64,000 bases of DNA from Chrysoperla carnea (Eukaryota; Arthropoda; Insecta; Neuroptera; Chrysopidae): the NCBI RefSeq assembly GCF_905475395.1, contig NC_058341.1, positions 72,041,597 through 72,105,596 on the forward strand, written 5' to 3'. The notes beneath the pieces are model-generated. The model saw nothing but the letters and a program-made list of their open reading frames with translations, was not told where the DNA came from and made no database searches. Each line of letters opens with the position of its first letter. Positions within the stretch are counted from its first letter, which is position 1. Of the stretch, positions 63,359-64,000 are shown piece by piece. The position numbers and the translations under genes were made by a program.

Positions 63359-64000
63359 GGGAAACTAATTATGCCCAAATTATAAAATTGTATCCCCAAG
63401 TCTTCCCAAACGATTTCCAAATGAATAAAAATAGTTCTAATGAAAAATAAAATTTTTATCTATCTTTATATATATATATATCTTATTGGAATTATGGTGT
63501 GGAAATATTAATTAAAACAAATATTATTTCACTTTAAAATAATTTATTATTTTCATTTAATTCACATGAGAGCTACAGGCTTTCTGAATGCTATCATAAG
63601 AATAATCTTATAAACTATATTTGGGTGTTTAAATGTTCCTTTATTTATACACATAAAATAGATTTTTCTTTATTAACTCCTTCTACATGTAGTAAAAAAT
63701 GTTCATTTCGTTTTTAAAAAAATTTTAACAAAACTACTGTAAAAATGTTAATGTAAAAATCGAACACATTGCCTTAGATACATGTTTGTGTGTAATAAAC
63801 TTATTCATAATAATGCAAGACATCTCTACTAAGGATTTATTTTTATTTTTGAAGATTCATTATAAATATTCAACATATATATGGAGATATGTTTTTTTAT
63901 ACCTGCTTGGAAAAAAACCCACAAGGGTTCATATTTTTGGTAAACATGTTTGTTTTTTTGTTATTATATACTATAAGGGCTATAAAATTATTGTGTTAAC
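63359..64000. other. Unassigned AT-rich end of window
   Basis: A (TA)6 tract at 63468. No gene or clear repeat seen. Confidence 0.5.

Overview
The window is AT-rich eukaryotic DNA with short GT-AG introns (49-100 bp) and dense nested transposons, most consistent with an arthropod, probably insect, genome. A hemipteran/aphid-like host is only a guess, resting on a gene made of phase-2 microexons near 39 kb. No intact ordinary host gene was recognised. Nearly everything is mobile or virus-derived.

Region 1 (1-19.6 kb) is a large part of a Polinton/Maverick (element A): the C-terminus of protein-primed DNA polymerase B, integrase with a chromodomain, a coiled-coil protein, a conserved unknown, the packaging ATPase with an intron inside Walker A, a phospholipase-A2 virion protein, an adenain-like protease, the minor (penton) and major capsid proteins, a RING/SIAH-like protein, and unknown accessory genes here called acc2, acc3 and acc4. 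Almost every gene carries one or a few nonsense or frameshift lesions. A 7.5-kb Ty3/gypsy-type LTR retrotransposon (11243-18726; two 1338-bp LTRs that look identical; ATAC target duplication) sits inside acc3. The terminal repeat of A appears to end at 19576.

Region 2 (19.6-24.8 kb) is a degraded non-LTR retrotransposon (minus strand) with a CCHC ORF1, an APE endonuclease, RT, RNase H and a 3' Cys-His motif.

Region 3 (24.9-28.6 kb) is part of a second Polinton (B) with the same accessory order: RING/SIAH, acc2, acc3, acc4, then a terminus. Region 4 (29.0-34.7 kb) is an inverted fragment of a Polinton closely related to A (B'): nearly the whole polB, a small gene, tRNA-like repeats and a terminal repeat like A's.

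Region 5 (34.7-43.6 kb) mixes unknown ORFs, two tRNA-headed SINE-like copies, microsatellites, an acc3-like intact ORF, a predicted five-exon microexon gene fused to the broken end of a third polB (C), an intron-containing unknown gene, and a possible nucleoprotein-like endogenous viral element. Region 6 (43.6-50.4 kb) has a 5'-truncated Ty3/gypsy element with integrase and a 3' LTR, the N-terminal exons of a fourth polB (D), three large direct repeats and a LINE tail. Region 7 (50.4-64 kb) has MITEs and a decayed second Ty3/gypsy element (354-bp LTRs, tRNA-Trp-like primer site), around which a 517-bp sequence occurs in inverted copies.

Main idea: at least two Polinton copies share a co-oriented accessory block (RING/SIAH-like protein, a predicted secreted protein with a conserved dibasic/furin-type site, a possible PC4-like small protein, and a small 'LPxRYQKL' protein). 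Other points of interest are short templated insertions in Polinton genes, a same-frame gag-TAG-pol arrangement, and the microexon gene.
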